Part shown: one piece after another, positions 12,931 through 21,718 of the stretch
Numbering within the stretch: the first letter of the stretch is position 1
How the letters are laid out: each line of letters opens with the position of its first letter
DNA from: a virus
Strand: one strand, 5' to 3'
IMG/VR virus record: IMGVR_UViG_3300045935_000047
Coordinates: 1-21,779 of that record
DNA: 21,779 nucleotides
Translations under genes and position numbers: made by a program
The notes under the pieces: model-generated
The model's database searches: none
Told to the model about the DNA's origin: nothing
The model's input: only the letters and a program-made list of their open reading frames with translations

Positions 12931-14145
12931 ATGGCAGGAAATACGCTTCTGTCCGCACAGGTGATCACCAACGAACTCCTGATGCGGTTCAAAAACAACC
13001 TCGGCTTCTCGGGCGCAATCGCCCACACCTGGGACGACAAATTCGCCGTCGAGGGCGCCAAGATCGGCGACACCGTCCGTCTGCGCGACCCTGTGCGGTT
13101 CACGGTTGCCAAGGGTAGAGTGATTACGCCCCAGGACGTCACCGAGACGTCGAAGACCCTCACACTCAATACCCAGGCGAACGTGTCCTTCCAGTTCACG
13201 TCCGCTGAACTGACCCTCACAATCGACGCATTCCGCGACCGCTATCTCGATTCGGCGGCGGTTGCGCTCGCTAACGCAGTCGATGTGGACGGGCTGCTGA
13301 TGGCGTACCAGGCCACGCCCAACGCAATCGGGACTCCCGGTTCGCCTCTGACCATGCTCGACGCCGCATGGCAGGCCGGCGAAGTGCTGGACCTGAATTC
13401 GACGCCGATGGACGGCAAACGCAGCATGGTGATCTCGCCGAAGGTGCAGACACTGACGCTGAAAGCCGCGCAAGGACTCTTCCAATCGTCCACGCAGGTC
13501 AAAAACCAGTACGAGCGCGGGCGCATGGGAACTATGGGCGGCTTCGAGTGGGTGATGGATCAGAACACGCCCGTGCATACGGTTGGTCCGCTCGGCGGCG
13601 CACCGGCGGTTACGGTGGCCAACCAGACCGGATCGACGCTCCTGACATCCGGCTGGACCGCCGCGGCGGCGCTGCGCCTCAAAAAAGGCGACCTGTTTAC
13701 GCTGCCGACCGTATTCCGGGTCAATCCGGTTTCGGGCGCGGTTGGCTCCGATCTGCAACAGTTCGTGGTGACGGCCGATACCTCGAGCGATGCCGCAGGC
13801 CTGGCCTCGATTCCGATCTACCCGCCGATCAACGCCGCGGGCGCGACCAGGACCGTCAGCAACTCGCCGGCCGCCGGTGCCCCGCTCACGATCATCGGCA
13901 CGGCGAACCAATTGACGGCGCAATCGATCGCGTTCCACGAGAGCGCCTTCGTCATCGGCATGGCGCCGCTCGTGGTCCCGAAGGGCGTCCACTTTGGCGC
14001 GTCCCAGAGCGACCCTGACACCGGAGTTTCGATTCGTATGCTCAGTGACTACGACATCGTAAATGATTTGTTTATAACGAGATGCGATGTTTTGTACGGC
14101 CACGCAGCACAGCGGCCCGAATGGGCAGTACGTCTAGAGAGCTAA
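12931..14145 (+). CDS. Major coat protein, P22 gp5-like (404 aa)
   Basis: The shell protein of the head (HK97 fold of the P22 type). The start (LLSAQVITNELLMRFKNNL) and the region EGAKIGDTVRLRDPVRFTV...FQFTSAELTLTIDAFRDRYLD are typical of the P22 coat family: an N-arm helix, then the long E-loop and P-domain. Residues about 215-345 with many Thr/Ala/Gly probably include the inserted I-domain-like region. About 404 residues agrees with family length (P22 430). It begins one base after the scaffold stop and is abundant in the virion. The last ~110 bases are clearly more AT-rich than the rest of the gene, adjacent to the HNH gene. Confidence 0.9.
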   Translation: MAGNTLLSAQVITNELLMRFKNNLGFSGAIAHTWDDKFAVEGAKIGDTVRLRDPVRFTVAKGRVITPQDVTETSKTLTLNTQANVSFQFTSAELTLTIDAFRDRYLDSAAVALANAVDVDGLLMAYQATPNAIGTPGSPLTMLDAAWQAGEVLDLNSTPMDGKRSMVISPKVQTLTLKAAQGLFQSSTQVKNQYERGRMGTMGGFEWVMDQNTPVHTVGPLGGAPAVTVANQTGSTLLTSGWTAAAALRLKKGDLFTLPTVFRVNPVSGAVGSDLQQFVVTADTSSDAAGLASIPIYPPINAAGATRTVSNSPAAGAPLTIIGTANQLTAQSIAFHESAFVIGMAPLVVPKGVHFGASQSDPDTGVSIRMLSDYDIVNDLFITRCDVLYGHAAQRPEWAVRLES

Positions 14146-14165
14146 TGGATTGATATGCTGTATGC

Positions 14166-14882
14166 ATGTCGATCAATGATGACTTTACACGTATAGAAAT
14201 AGAAAGTCAATGTGCTCACTGCGGCGAGTTGTATCGAACGAGAAAACGTATTCGAACCACCGAGTACTGCTCCAGGGAGTGCTACCAAAAAGCGCGGCAA
14301 GTGCGGGCTGCGGACGATACAAAAAAGCCGTGTGAGCAATGCGGTGCTTTGTTCGGTCCGCAACCGCGAAGCGATGGCGGTCGATTTTTCCGTATGGCCG
14401 ATTTTCGAAACCGCCGATTTTGCAGCCTCCAATGCGCCACAGATTCGCGACGAAATACGATGGCAGACCTCTTGAAGAAGCTCGTTATCGACCCGGTCAC
14501 GAATTGCCATATCTGGACCGGGCACAAAAGCCATCACTACGGAGTAGCGAGAATGGCCGGGCGCAATATCACCGTTCACCGGGCGATTTGGGAGCACTAC
14601 AGGGGAACAATTCCACCAGACCGCCAGATCGATCATACGTGCGGTGCAAAGTTGTGCTGCAACGTGAATCATTTGCGTTTGGTAACGGCGCGCGAGAATT
14701 CGCTCGCGGCGACCAGCAACAATATGGCGGCTCGAAATCACAGGCGTGTCAAATGTCCGTTGTGCGGCGGCCCATATAGCGCGTTTCCGAATGGAACCCG
14801 TTACTGCAAACCCTGCCGTCACGCTCAACAGATGCGGTATCAACGCCGTTACCGCGCCGCCAAACGAAAACAAAAGGAATAA
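14166..14882 (+). CDS. HNH homing endonuclease with zinc knuckles (238 aa)
   Basis: A free-standing endonuclease. Two N-terminal zinc knuckles: C16-C19 with C35-C39 and C56-C59 with C86-C90. The HNH nuclease spans about 110-175: WTG (117-119), H138 (VHRAIWEHYRG), D156-H157 (QIDHTCG), C164-C165 and N168-H169 (NVNHLRLVT), all consistent with an active HNH_3-type enzyme. A third knuckle (C197-C200, C214-C217) and a basic tail follow. Its composition is more AT-rich than its neighbours, and it sits between coat and the next structural gene with only a 20-base gap and no strong ribosome site: a typical mobile homing gene. It would nick DNA of endonuclease-less relatives at this place. Confidence 0.88.
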   Translation: MSINDDFTRIEIESQCAHCGELYRTRKRIRTTEYCSRECYQKARQVRAADDTKKPCEQCGALFGPQPRSDGGRFFRMADFRNRRFCSLQCATDSRRNTMADLLKKLVIDPVTNCHIWTGHKSHHYGVARMAGRNITVHRAIWEHYRGTIPPDRQIDHTCGAKLCCNVNHLRLVTARENSLAATSNNMAARNHRRVKCPLCGGPYSAFPNGTRYCKPCRHAQQMRYQRRYRAAKRKQKE

Positions 14883-14891
14883 GGAACACCC

Positions 14892-15530
14892 ATGAGCGAA
14901 AAACAGAACGACAAAAAGCGTGAAAGCGCAAAGCTGCCGGAAGAAGAGGGCGTGGAGCGGGGATTCGCCAACCGGCACGCCGAAATCACCGAACCAGGCC
15001 AGGTCAGACGGCAGGAAATCCCGCCGGAAATCGAGGGAGATGCCGGCGAGGTCGAACAAGAGGCCGACCGCAGGCGCACCGAAGGGGTGGAGCGGGGATA
15101 CGCCAACCGGCACGCCGAGGTGGCGGGAGCAATCGTAGGCGATCTGCCGGAACCGGCGCCGTTCTCGCGGCCCCGGACCACGGCAGAGCCTGAGGGCGGC
15201 TATGAGGCCGGATACCCGAAGGTCTACTTCTCGGTCTACGACCGCGTGCCGCCAATCGTGGTCAAAACTCCGAACGAGGAGACGGCCATCGACAAGGCAA
15301 ACTTCATGACGATTCCGCCCGAAGAAGTCGATGTGCTCCTGACGGACGCAAAGATGCGGGCTGAATGGCGGGTGGGCGACCGCGCCGCGGAACGCAACCT
15401 CGACAATGATCCGGCGGGGGGCAGCAGATCGGCATACTCGCCGGCGCCGGGAGAATCGGAGCGGCGGAACCGCCCGCGGGACGAGGCCCGTGAACGCGAG
15501 GCCAAGGATCGCGAGGCCAAGAGGCGCTAG
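14892..15530 (+). CDS. Charged hypothetical protein with a duplicated motif (212 aa)
   Basis: A 212-residue, highly charged protein starting after a good ribosome site (AAGGAA). It contains two near-identical units, EGVERGFANRHAEI (about residues 19-32) and EGVERGYANRHAEV (64-77), that are separated by acidic linkers. Around residue 107 begins YPKVYFSVYDRVPPIVV, part of a module also seen in the next two genes. The last ~40 residues are an Arg/Glu/Lys-rich tail (REREAKDREAKRR). Family unknown. Its location after coat suggests a head or tail accessory protein; the final stop abuts the ATG of the next gene. Confidence 0.65.
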   Translation: MSEKQNDKKRESAKLPEEEGVERGFANRHAEITEPGQVRRQEIPPEIEGDAGEVEQEADRRRTEGVERGYANRHAEVAGAIVGDLPEPAPFSRPRTTAEPEGGYEAGYPKVYFSVYDRVPPIVVKTPNEETAIDKANFMTIPPEEVDVLLTDAKMRAEWRVGDRAAERNLDNDPAGGSRSAYSPAPGESERRNRPRDEAREREAKDREAKRR

Positions 15531-15965
15531 ATGCCGAAACGCTCCGAGGGATACCCGCAACTCTGGGGCAACGTCAATTCTCCGCCGGTGCTGGTCTCCC
15601 AGCCCGAGCAGGCCCAGGATCTCGGCTCGGCCTGGCGGAGGATCGACCTTACGCCGTTCCTGCCGCAACCAGCGCCGCCGCTGCCGGACGTTCCGCCGGT
15701 GTCGATCAACCCCGCAAGCGCGAACGTTCCGGCGACTCCCAGCAGCGGCAGCTTCGCGGTCACCGTCACTGGCGAAGGCCAATCGGGAACCTGGACCGCG
15801 GAGAAGGACGCCGCCGCGGCCTGGCTCGCTATCCAATCCCCGCTCACCCCGCAATCGGCAGACGGCACCGTTGAGTATGCGGCCGGCCTCAACTCCGGAG
15901 CGGAGCGGACGGCAAACATCTACGTCAACGGCAAAACCTTCAAGGTCACGCAAGCAGGCGTATGA
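15531..15965 (+). CDS. BACON-like domain protein (144 aa)
   Basis: A 144-residue protein beginning right after the previous stop. Residues about 7-45 carry YPQLWGNVNSPPVLV..EQAQDLGSAWRR, the module shared with its neighbours. Residues about 55-142 look like a BACON/Ig-type beta sandwich: VSINPASANVPATPSSGSF, TWTAEKDAAAAWLAI, GTVEYAAGLNSGAERTANI and a final FKVTQAG strand, all in the order known from BACON domains. Such domains bind carbohydrate or mucin-like surfaces in other phages and are common in Acidobacteria. A capsid- or tail-decoration role is inferred. It overlaps the next gene by four bases. Confidence 0.7.
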   Translation: MPKRSEGYPQLWGNVNSPPVLVSQPEQAQDLGSAWRRIDLTPFLPQPAPPLPDVPPVSINPASANVPATPSSGSFAVTVTGEGQSGTWTAEKDAAAAWLAIQSPLTPQSADGTVEYAAGLNSGAERTANIYVNGKTFKVTQAGV

Positions 15966-16246
15966 CCCCCTCCAACGACTACCCGCGGATGATGTTTCAC
16001 CGGATCAAAGAGCCGGTGACTATTCTTTCGCGGGCAGAGGAGGACGCCCTTGGCCCGGAGTGGCGCCGCACGATCTGGCTCGAGCCGGAAAGAGCGCCCG
16101 CGCCCACTCCTCAACCAGATCCGGCGCCCGGGGCGGTCGATTACGCCGCTCCTACGCCGGAAACGGGACTCGCGCCGCCTTCTCCCTCAGTGCCGCGTAG
16201 GCAGGCGGCGCGGGTTCCCCAACATAAGCGGCAAAGCGGGCGATAA
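15962..16246 (+). CDS. Small structural-type protein with the shared YP module (94 aa)
   Basis: A 94-residue protein. The first ~40 residues (DYPRMMFHRIKEPVTIL..EEDALGPEWRRTIW) match the module found in the two upstream genes, and the EEDALGPEWR pattern is common in small phage tail or head-decoration proteins. The rest is Pro/Ala-rich and then basic, probably disordered. It overlaps the upstream gene by ATGA and ends 15 bases before the gp4-like gene. Function unknown. Confidence 0.65.
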   Translation: MTPSNDYPRMMFHRIKEPVTILSRAEEDALGPEWRRTIWLEPERAPAPTPQPDPAPGAVDYAAPTPETGLAPPSPSVPRRQAARVPQHKRQSGR

Positions 16247-16261
16247 GCAGAGGATTCCCAG

Positions 16262-16906
16262 ATGCCTACAGTAAGCGAATTCATCCACTCATCGATGCGC
16301 CTGATAGGCGCCATTGCGGCCGCTGAGACGCTCGAAACCAACGAACTGAACGACGCGCTGGTGACGGCGAACCAGTTGCTGTCAAGTTTTAATACCGAGG
16401 GCGCTTCGCTTGTGGCCCGCAAGCGGCTGACCATGAGCGTATCGGCCACGAATGGCCCCTTCACGCTCTCAGAGCGGCCGGTTAGGATCGAAGCGGCCTC
16501 GGTTGCCTCAGGCGGCATCGATTCGCAATTAGAGATTGTGGATTCCGTTGGATGGGAAGCGACACCGGAAAAGTTGGCCCAGTCGGTCTATGTCCGCAAG
16601 CTGTACTGCGACTATGGCTACCCGTCCGCAGCAGTGTATATCGCTCCAGTGCCGCGGCTGGGCGGCCAGCTTGAGATGTGGATTTACGTGCCGTTGACAC
16701 AGTTCGCCTCGCTCTCGACTGTGATCGATCTGCCGCCGGGATACGAGATGGCTCTGCGCTATAACCTTGCGGTTGCCCTTCTGCCCGAGTACCCGCGTTC
16801 AGAAGTTGATCCCACGTTGTTGCAGCAAGCCCAGAACTACAAGGCGGCAATCGTGCAACTCAATGCGCAGAACCACATGCGCTCACAGGCGCCGGCCGCG
16901 GCTTGA
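16262..16906 (+). CDS. Head-completion / tail-accessory protein, P22 gp4-like (214 aa)
   Basis: Likely the first factor that plugs the portal after packaging. The N-terminal helices (TVSEFIHSSMRLIGAI ... ELNDALVTANQLLSSF) and a following strand region, then MWIYVPLTQFASL...IDLPPGYEMALRYNLAVAL (about 138-175), and a C-terminal helix (QAQNYKAAIVQLNAQ) follow the gp4-like family. It starts at an ATG with GAGG eight bases upstream, and is about 50 residues longer than P22 gp4. A second, larger protein with the same core lies at 19062, so this module has been duplicated. Confidence 0.75.
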   Translation: MPTVSEFIHSSMRLIGAIAAAETLETNELNDALVTANQLLSSFNTEGASLVARKRLTMSVSATNGPFTLSERPVRIEAASVASGGIDSQLEIVDSVGWEATPEKLAQSVYVRKLYCDYGYPSAAVYIAPVPRLGGQLEMWIYVPLTQFASLSTVIDLPPGYEMALRYNLAVALLPEYPRSEVDPTLLQQAQNYKAAIVQLNAQNHMRSQAPAAA

Positions 16907-16968
16907 TGGCAGACCCTACCCGGCGCAGCATTCTGTTCGCGCCCGCACTGGCTTTAGGAAGTGAACTG

Positions 16969-19065
16969 ATGACACCCACTTTCGGCAAGATTCGTTTCGG
17001 CGCTACCAATGGCGTAGCCCCTCTCTCGATGGGGTTGCCGCCGGCATCTTATCCCGGCGCGGTCGCCACCAATGCCCAGCTTGCGGTGGCCGTGGACCGC
17101 CTTCAGACGCGCCTGGCAGTGCCATTAGCCGCTACCGACACCGTGATGCAGGTTCAATCGGGCGCGGGGATCGTCGCATCGTGCCTGCTTACCATCGACA
17201 ACGAGATCGTGCAGGTACTATCTGGCTCGGGCACCTCCTGGACGATCAGCCGCGGTTTCGACGGCACAACGCCGGCGCTGCACCTGGGGAGTTCCATTGT
17301 CTCGGGATTCATCGATGCGTGGCACCACAACGCACTGGTTGCCGAGGTCCAGGCAATCGAACAGGTGCTCGGGCCGAATCTGTCGAGGATTCCGGCGACG
17401 CCTTTTTTGATCTCCACGACCTTTGATTTTGCGGCGCAGAGTCCCGGCGGAACGCTCAGTGCGGGAAATAACGTGATCACAATGACGCCGGTTCCGCAAG
17501 GCGTCAATGGCACCGACACCAACCACCGGCTTTACATCTCGGGAGGCACCGGCGCTCCCGAGGCCGTGCTGATCACGGGCGGGACCGCGGTAGCTGGAGC
17601 CGCCAGCGGGACTGTGATCGTTCAGTGCGCCAACGCGCATTCAGGCGCCTGGAGCATAGACACTGCTACAGCAGGAATCCAGGAAGCCGTCATCGTTGCT
17701 CAAGGCCTCGGCCAAGGGCTGATTTTTATCCCGGCCGGAATATTCACCGTTCACGCTTCTATTAACGTATCGGGTTCCAGCATCAAGATTCGCGGCGCCG
17801 GCCGGCGCGCAACTCTTGTTCAGCGTGACGTCACACTGGCCGCTTTCGATATCTTCACCTTGTCCAGTTCCGGCACCGTTGGAAATGAAGTATCCGGTAT
17901 GAGCCTTGGCCTTACGGGCACCGCAGCGACCGGCTGGGCCGTGAAGGCCTCGAACCAAAACAACATGCTCCTGCGAGATCTGGACGCGCAGACACCTTCC
18001 GGCATCAGTCTTATAGGTTGCGGGTATTCCAATATCGAGAACTCGATAATGATGCTGATAGCCAGCGGCGAGATCGGGATTTATGTGGCTGGCGGTATAG
18101 AGCTTTCTTTCCAACAAATTTATCTCGGAACCAGCGCCGGCGCTCCCGGCTTCGCGGCAATTTACCTCGATGGCGGGAGTGCATTCTTTTTTCACACCAT
18201 TGACGCTATCCAGTTCACAAAAGGTGTTTACTTTGCGGCAACCCAGTCGCCGATTCAATTCATGTGGTTCGAAAGCGTCAGTATGGACACTATGGCGGAC
18301 ACGGCCTGGGAGGTTCTGCCGAGCGGTAACGCAATTGTCAGTGTGGTTTGCACGAATTGTTGGGCGGCAACATCAAATACCGGCCAGGGTATCGATCTGA
18401 ATGCCGCGACAAATTCGATTTACGGGTTCAAATGGGTCGGCGGGCGTGTCTATGCCAACGGAGCCAATGGGATCAAAATTAACGGGGACGTCCAGGACAC
18501 GCAGATCATCGGCAGCACGATTGCCGGCAACGGCAGGCATTTTGCCGGCAGCGAGATTCTTATTCAGACCGGGGCGAGCAAGGTCAGCATCACCGACAAC
18601 CTGATTGGGCAGGCCGATGCGCCTGTCGGTGCTACCTACTGGAACCCGGTCACTCCAACGGCCTTGTTTGGCATTGATGTGTCCACCTCGGCAATCGACA
18701 ATCTACTGATCACCGATAACAGGTTCACGGGCGGCTATGTAACCGGGGCGATGCGCCAGAATTCCACCGGGACACATAATGTTATCAATCGGAACGCCGG
18801 CATCGACAATCAACCGCCAGGATCTATCGCTTCAGCGACCGCAATCGCTATTCCCAACACGGGAGCCTCGCTGTTTTACGTGACCGGCACCGCGGCGATC
18901 AGCACTATTCTCGGCGGTAATGTCGGGCAGTCCCTGTCATTGATCTTCAATAATGCCAGTCCTGGCGGCGTTGCGGCCGGCGGAAATATCGCCAAAGCAA
19001 TCCCGGCATCACAAAACCAGCGTCTTACTGGCGTGTTCGATGGAACGAGTTGGTATTTCCAATGA
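16969..19065 (+). CDS. Tailspike with right-handed beta-helix, pectate-lyase-like (698 aa)
   Basis: The receptor-binding, probably polysaccharide-degrading spike. I take the ATG at 16969 because AGGAAG stands seven bases before it; an ATG at 16906 adds 21 residues but has no ribosome site. Residues 1-150 form a head- or baseplate-binding section that includes [19 protein letters not shown]. From about 255, [15 protein letters not shown] and [12 protein letters not shown] mark the start of a pectate-lyase-3-type beta-helix, which runs to about 620 with repeated GxxxxxG coil turns. The end ([15 protein letters not shown] and [11 protein letters not shown]) matches the small C-terminal domain of many phage tail proteins. 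The stop overlaps the next ATG by four bases. Confidence 0.8.
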   Translation: MTPTFGKIRFGATNGVAPLSMGLPPASYPGAVATNAQLAVAVDRLQTRLAVPLAATDTVMQVQSGAGIVASCLLTIDNEIVQVLSGSGTSWTISRGFDGTTPALHLGSSIVSGFIDAWHHNALVAEVQAIEQVLGPNLSRIPATPFLISTTFDFAAQSPGGTLSAGNNVITMTPVPQGVNGTDTNHRLYISGGTGAPEAVLITGGTAVAGAASGTVIVQCANAHSGAWSIDTATAGIQEAVIVAQGLGQGLIFIPAGIFTVHASINVSGSSIKIRGAGRRATLVQRDVTLAAFDIFTLSSSGTVGNEVSGMSLGLTGTAATGWAVKASNQNNMLLRDLDAQTPSGISLIGCGYSNIENSIMMLIASGEIGIYVAGGIELSFQQIYLGTSAGAPGFAAIYLDGGSAFFFHTIDAIQFTKGVYFAATQSPIQFMWFESVSMDTMADTAWEVLPSGNAIVSVVCTNCWAATSNTGQGIDLNAATNSIYGFKWVGGRVYANGANGIKINGDVQDTQIIGSTIAGNGRHFAGSEILIQTGASKVSITDNLIGQADAPVGATYWNPVTPTALFGIDVSTSAIDNLLITDNRFTGGYVTGAMRQNSTGTHNVINRNAGIDNQPPGSIASATAIAIPNTGASLFYVTGTAAISTILGGNVGQSLSLIFNNASPGGVAAGGNIAKAIPASQNQRLTGVFDGTSWYFQ

Positions 19066-20387
19066 GCACTCCACCGCTTTTCAACACTCAACTTTTCAAC
19101 GCTGCGCTTTTTGGCGGCGGCGGCGCGACCGCGGGACTAACGCCGCGCCAGGTGGGCCAGGGCATCCTGTATCCCGCACTGCGCAAGGCGGGCGTCACGC
19201 TCGGGCCGGGACGCACGCCTTCGCCCGCGCAGTTCCAGGACGCGATAGACGAACTGAACCGGCTCAACGCAATGTTGAATTGCGACCGGATGTATATCTA
19301 CTCGATTGCGCGTGCGGAATATCCGTTAGATCCACCAAAGGCAACTTACACGATTGGACTTTCGGCGGATGCGTTCGATGTCCCAGACTTCGAGGTCGAA
19401 CGGCCGCAGATGATCGAGGGGGCGAATATCATCAATGGCGACCTGAAATATCCGCTATGGTTCGCTTCCGCGGCGCAGTGGGCGGATATTTCTCTCGGGC
19501 CATTACCGGACTTCGCGTCCAATGTGCTCTACAGTGACCGCGCCAGCCCCGTGTCAACGTTGTATTTCCGGGGCGTGCCGGCGGCGGGCCAGATCCTGGA
19601 ACTGTTCACCTGGACCCGCGTCCCGCAGTACCAGAACGTGACTGACGTGGTCCTGGTTCCGCCGCAGTACGAGGACGCGATGGTCTTGAACCTGGCGGTT
19701 CGCCTGGCGCCGCATTTCCAGCTTCGCGTTCCGCCTGACGTGCGCGAGGATGCCCGGATATCGCTGATGCATCTGCGTTCGATCAATGCGCCGCAACCGA
19801 TTGCGGACCTGTCCTGGGGGCCCGGAAGCTGGAGATGCACCAACTACGGGTACGGCGCCTCTGCGCTGTTTTCCCCCGGCAGTTCGGGCGGCTCGGGCGG
19901 TTCCGCGAGCGGCACGCCCGGACCTCCTGGCCCTGCGGGACCGGCGGGGCCGGCCGGCGCCACCGGCCCAGCGGGTCCGCAGGGCGATCCCGGCGTGGCC
20001 GGGCCGACCGGACCCACGGGACCGACCGGGCCTGCCGGTCCAGGTTCGACGCTCTACGACGTTGTGGTTTCGTTTGTCGCGAAGCCGGATGCGGCGGGTT
20101 TGATCTTCCTGCTTACCTTCCCGCGCGTGGTGACCTTCGCGGCCAACTTTGCGGGTTCCGTGGGAACGGTGCGCGCGAACCCAACCACGACTGCGACTTA
20201 CAGCGTGAAGAAAAACGGCTCCGCAATCGGCACGATTGTGGTCTCGACGGGCGGCGTGGTGACGTTCACCACGACCGGGGGCGCGGCGCAGGCCTTTGCC
20301 GCGGGCGACCGGATGACGGTCGAGGCTCCCACGCCGCAGGACGGCACGCTGGCCGATGCGGCGTTTACGCTGGCGGGAACACGGTAA
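19062..20387 (+). CDS. gp4-like tail protein fused to collagen stalk and a C-terminal beta domain (441 aa)
   Basis: Start ATG at 19062 ([12 protein letters not shown]), overlapping the tailspike stop. Residues about 30-265 repeat the gp4-like core: helix [15 protein letters not shown], strand region, then [10 protein letters not shown]...[18 protein letters not shown] and a final helix. A Gly/Ser linker leads into fifteen perfect Gly-X-Y triplets (residues 284-328; [12 protein letters not shown] types), a collagen triple-helix stalk. The last ~110 residues form a beta-rich tip ([35 protein letters not shown]) seen in other phage tail proteins. It could be a trimeric fibre or needle attached through a gp4-like ring. 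Fusion is clear; the virion role is inferred. Confidence 0.78.
   Translation: MSTPPLFNTQLFNAALFGGGGATAGLTPRQVGQGILYPALRKAGVTLGPGRTPSPAQFQDAIDELNRLNAMLNCDRMYIYSIARAEYPLDPPKATYTIGLSADAFDVPDFEVERPQMIEGANIINGDLKYPLWFASAAQWADISLGPLPDFASNVLYSDRASPVSTLYFRGVPAAGQILELFTWTRVPQYQNVTDVVLVPPQYEDAMVLNLAVRLAPHFQLRVPPDVREDARISLMHLRSINAPQPIADLSWGPGSWRCTNYGYGASALFSPGSSGGSGGSASGTPGPPGPAGPAGPAGATGPAGPQGDPGVAGPTGPTGPTGPAGPGSTLYDVVVSFVAKPDAAGLIFLLTFPRVVTFAANFAGSVGTVRANPTTTATYSVKKNGSAIGTIVVSTGGVVTFTTTGGAAQAFAAGDRMTVEAPTPQDGTLADAAFTLAGTR
19911..20045 (+). repeat. Collagen-like Gly-X-Y repeat region
   Basis: 135 bases encoding fifteen consecutive Gly-X-Y triplets inside the fused tail protein. The DNA is a GC-rich, imperfect 9-bp tandem repeat, so replication slippage could change the stalk length between relatives. 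Confidence 0.85.
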
Positions 20388-20414
20388 TGCCCTTATTGGA
20401 GGTCTGGCGACGAT

Positions 20415-20894
20415 ATGTCAGCCGCAATTAAGTCTAACTACGGCACAAGCAATCAAGCGATTAGTTGTACTATAACCTCGCTTACCACTGGGTCAGCACG
20501 GGCATCAACAGCAGTTGACAATACCAGTAATTTGTTTCTGGATGCGCTGGTATTTGTGAAGATCAAGACGGGTGCCTCCGGTTTCAGCGCAACCAGCTAC
20601 GCCAATGTGTACGCTTATGGCACGGCGGACGGCGGGACCACATACACCGAAAGCGCCACGGGAACGGATGCGGCGATTACGCTTACGGTTCCTCCGAATG
20701 CAAAACTGATTGGCACGATAAACATCGTGGCGAACGCCACGACGTACAACGCGGGGCCATTTTCGGTGGCGGCGGCATTCGGCGGAATCCTGCCGGATCA
20801 CTGGGGAATCATCGTCTTGAATCAGGGCAGCGGCACTCTGGATGCGAGTGTCGGGTCTGTTTGGTATCAGGGGATTCTGGCGCAAACCGCATGA
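20415..20894 (+). CDS. Conserved phage structural protein (159 aa)
   Basis: A 159-residue Thr/Ser/Ala-rich all-beta protein. The patterns DNTSNLFLDALVFVKIKTG, YANVYAYGTADGGTTYTE and FGGILPDHWGIIVLNQGSGTLDAS are, to my memory, typical of an uncharacterised family common in tail clusters of GC-rich phages. A purine-rich GGAGG lies about 12 bases before the ATG, rather far. No signal or membrane segment. It probably decorates the tail or capsid. It overlaps the next gene by four bases (ATGA). Confidence 0.7.
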   Translation: MSAAIKSNYGTSNQAISCTITSLTTGSARASTAVDNTSNLFLDALVFVKIKTGASGFSATSYANVYAYGTADGGTTYTESATGTDAAITLTVPPNAKLIGTINIVANATTYNAGPFSVAAAFGGILPDHWGIIVLNQGSGTLDASVGSVWYQGILAQTA

Positions 20895-21718
20895 TCGTCG
20901 CACGTCCCAAAATCGGCGATGGAGGATTTCGGGCGGGCTCTCCGGTAGACTGGCAGAATCCCATCACTGTCGGGCTGGCGGGAGCTTACGTCGTCGATAG
21001 CGGAAGCGCGGCGGTCCTGTACGATTCGGCCGGAGTGGCGGGAAATTGCACGCAACTCCTGCCGTCCAATCGCATTCAATTCGTCCGCGAGGCGCAGATT
21101 CCGGCGGATCAGGCATGGTTCGCCAAAGACGGAGTATCCAGCACCAGCAATGCCTACCAGAACACGACGTACAATCTGCCGAATTCCAATCTCACTATCG
21201 TTCAGGTGATTCGAACGACGAGCAATCTGGACGGCTCCTGTTTCGGGAACCGGGACGCGAACGCCTCGGCGGCGCAGCGGTGCCAGTGCAATAACCCATT
21301 TTCGGGCGCGGTGTATTGGGATTTCGGCGGGACCAGTGCCCCGAACCGTGTTTCGTTCGCGATTCCGGCCGGATACCTCAATGCATGGCACACGATGGTC
21401 TGGACGGCGGGCTCCACGGGTATGGCTATCTACGTGGATGTCGCAACCTTGGCAAGCAACGGATCGGCAGCGACCCGGACCAACGTGGCATCGGGCTTTC
21501 TGATAGGAAATACGTTCAATCCTGTCGGGGGTTCGAACAATTGCGCGATTGCCTTGCACTTGCTCTTTACGCGCATCTTGACTGGGGCAGAAATTGCGAG
21601 GATCTCGCGCAATCCGTGGATGGTATTTCTGCCGCAACCGCAAACGCGGGGAATCCGGTACTTCGTTCCCGTTACGGCGCGGGCAATGGTTCAACCTCAA
21701 CCCTTTGTAGTCACATGA
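20891..21718 (+). CDS. LamG / concanavalin-like tail protein (275 aa)
   Basis: A 275-residue protein starting MIVARPKIGDGG at 20891, coupled to the preceding gene by an ATGA overlap; a longer upstream frame is a shadow. Residues about 25-240 fit a LamG-like jelly roll: the strands LTIVQVIRTTS, VYWDFGG, NRVSFAIPAGYLNAWHTMVWTAG, TGMAIYVDV and CAIALHLLFTRILTGAEIARISRNPWMVF. The ARISRNPWMVF ending of the domain is common in phage LamG-like proteins, which likely bind carbohydrate or other tail proteins. No catalytic residues are obvious, so it is probably an adhesion or structural protein. Confidence 0.75.
   Translation: MIVARPKIGDGGFRAGSPVDWQNPITVGLAGAYVVDSGSAAVLYDSAGVAGNCTQLLPSNRIQFVREAQIPADQAWFAKDGVSSTSNAYQNTTYNLPNSNLTIVQVIRTTSNLDGSCFGNRDANASAAQRCQCNNPFSGAVYWDFGGTSAPNRVSFAIPAGYLNAWHTMVWTAGSTGMAIYVDVATLASNGSAATRTNVASGFLIGNTFNPVGGSNNCAIALHLLFTRILTGAEIARISRNPWMVFLPQPQTRGIRYFVPVTARAMVQPQPFVVT

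Noticed and set aside
12886-14103. 405-residue open frame on the minus strand
   Set aside because: Antisense to the coat gene; composition is typical of a GC-bias shadow.
14142-15953. 603-residue open frame on the minus strand
   Set aside because: It lies opposite the HNH gene and three structural genes, has Arg/Pro/His-rich composition and no domain. It is a shadow caused by high GC.
19911-20045. Collagen repeat DNA as a CRISPR-like or satellite array
   Set aside because: The repeat is in frame, encodes Gly-X-Y triplets and has no spacers.
20388-20432. 14-codon frame overlapping the start of the conserved structural gene
   Set aside because: Starts immediately after the previous stop but has no own ribosome site; probably chance.
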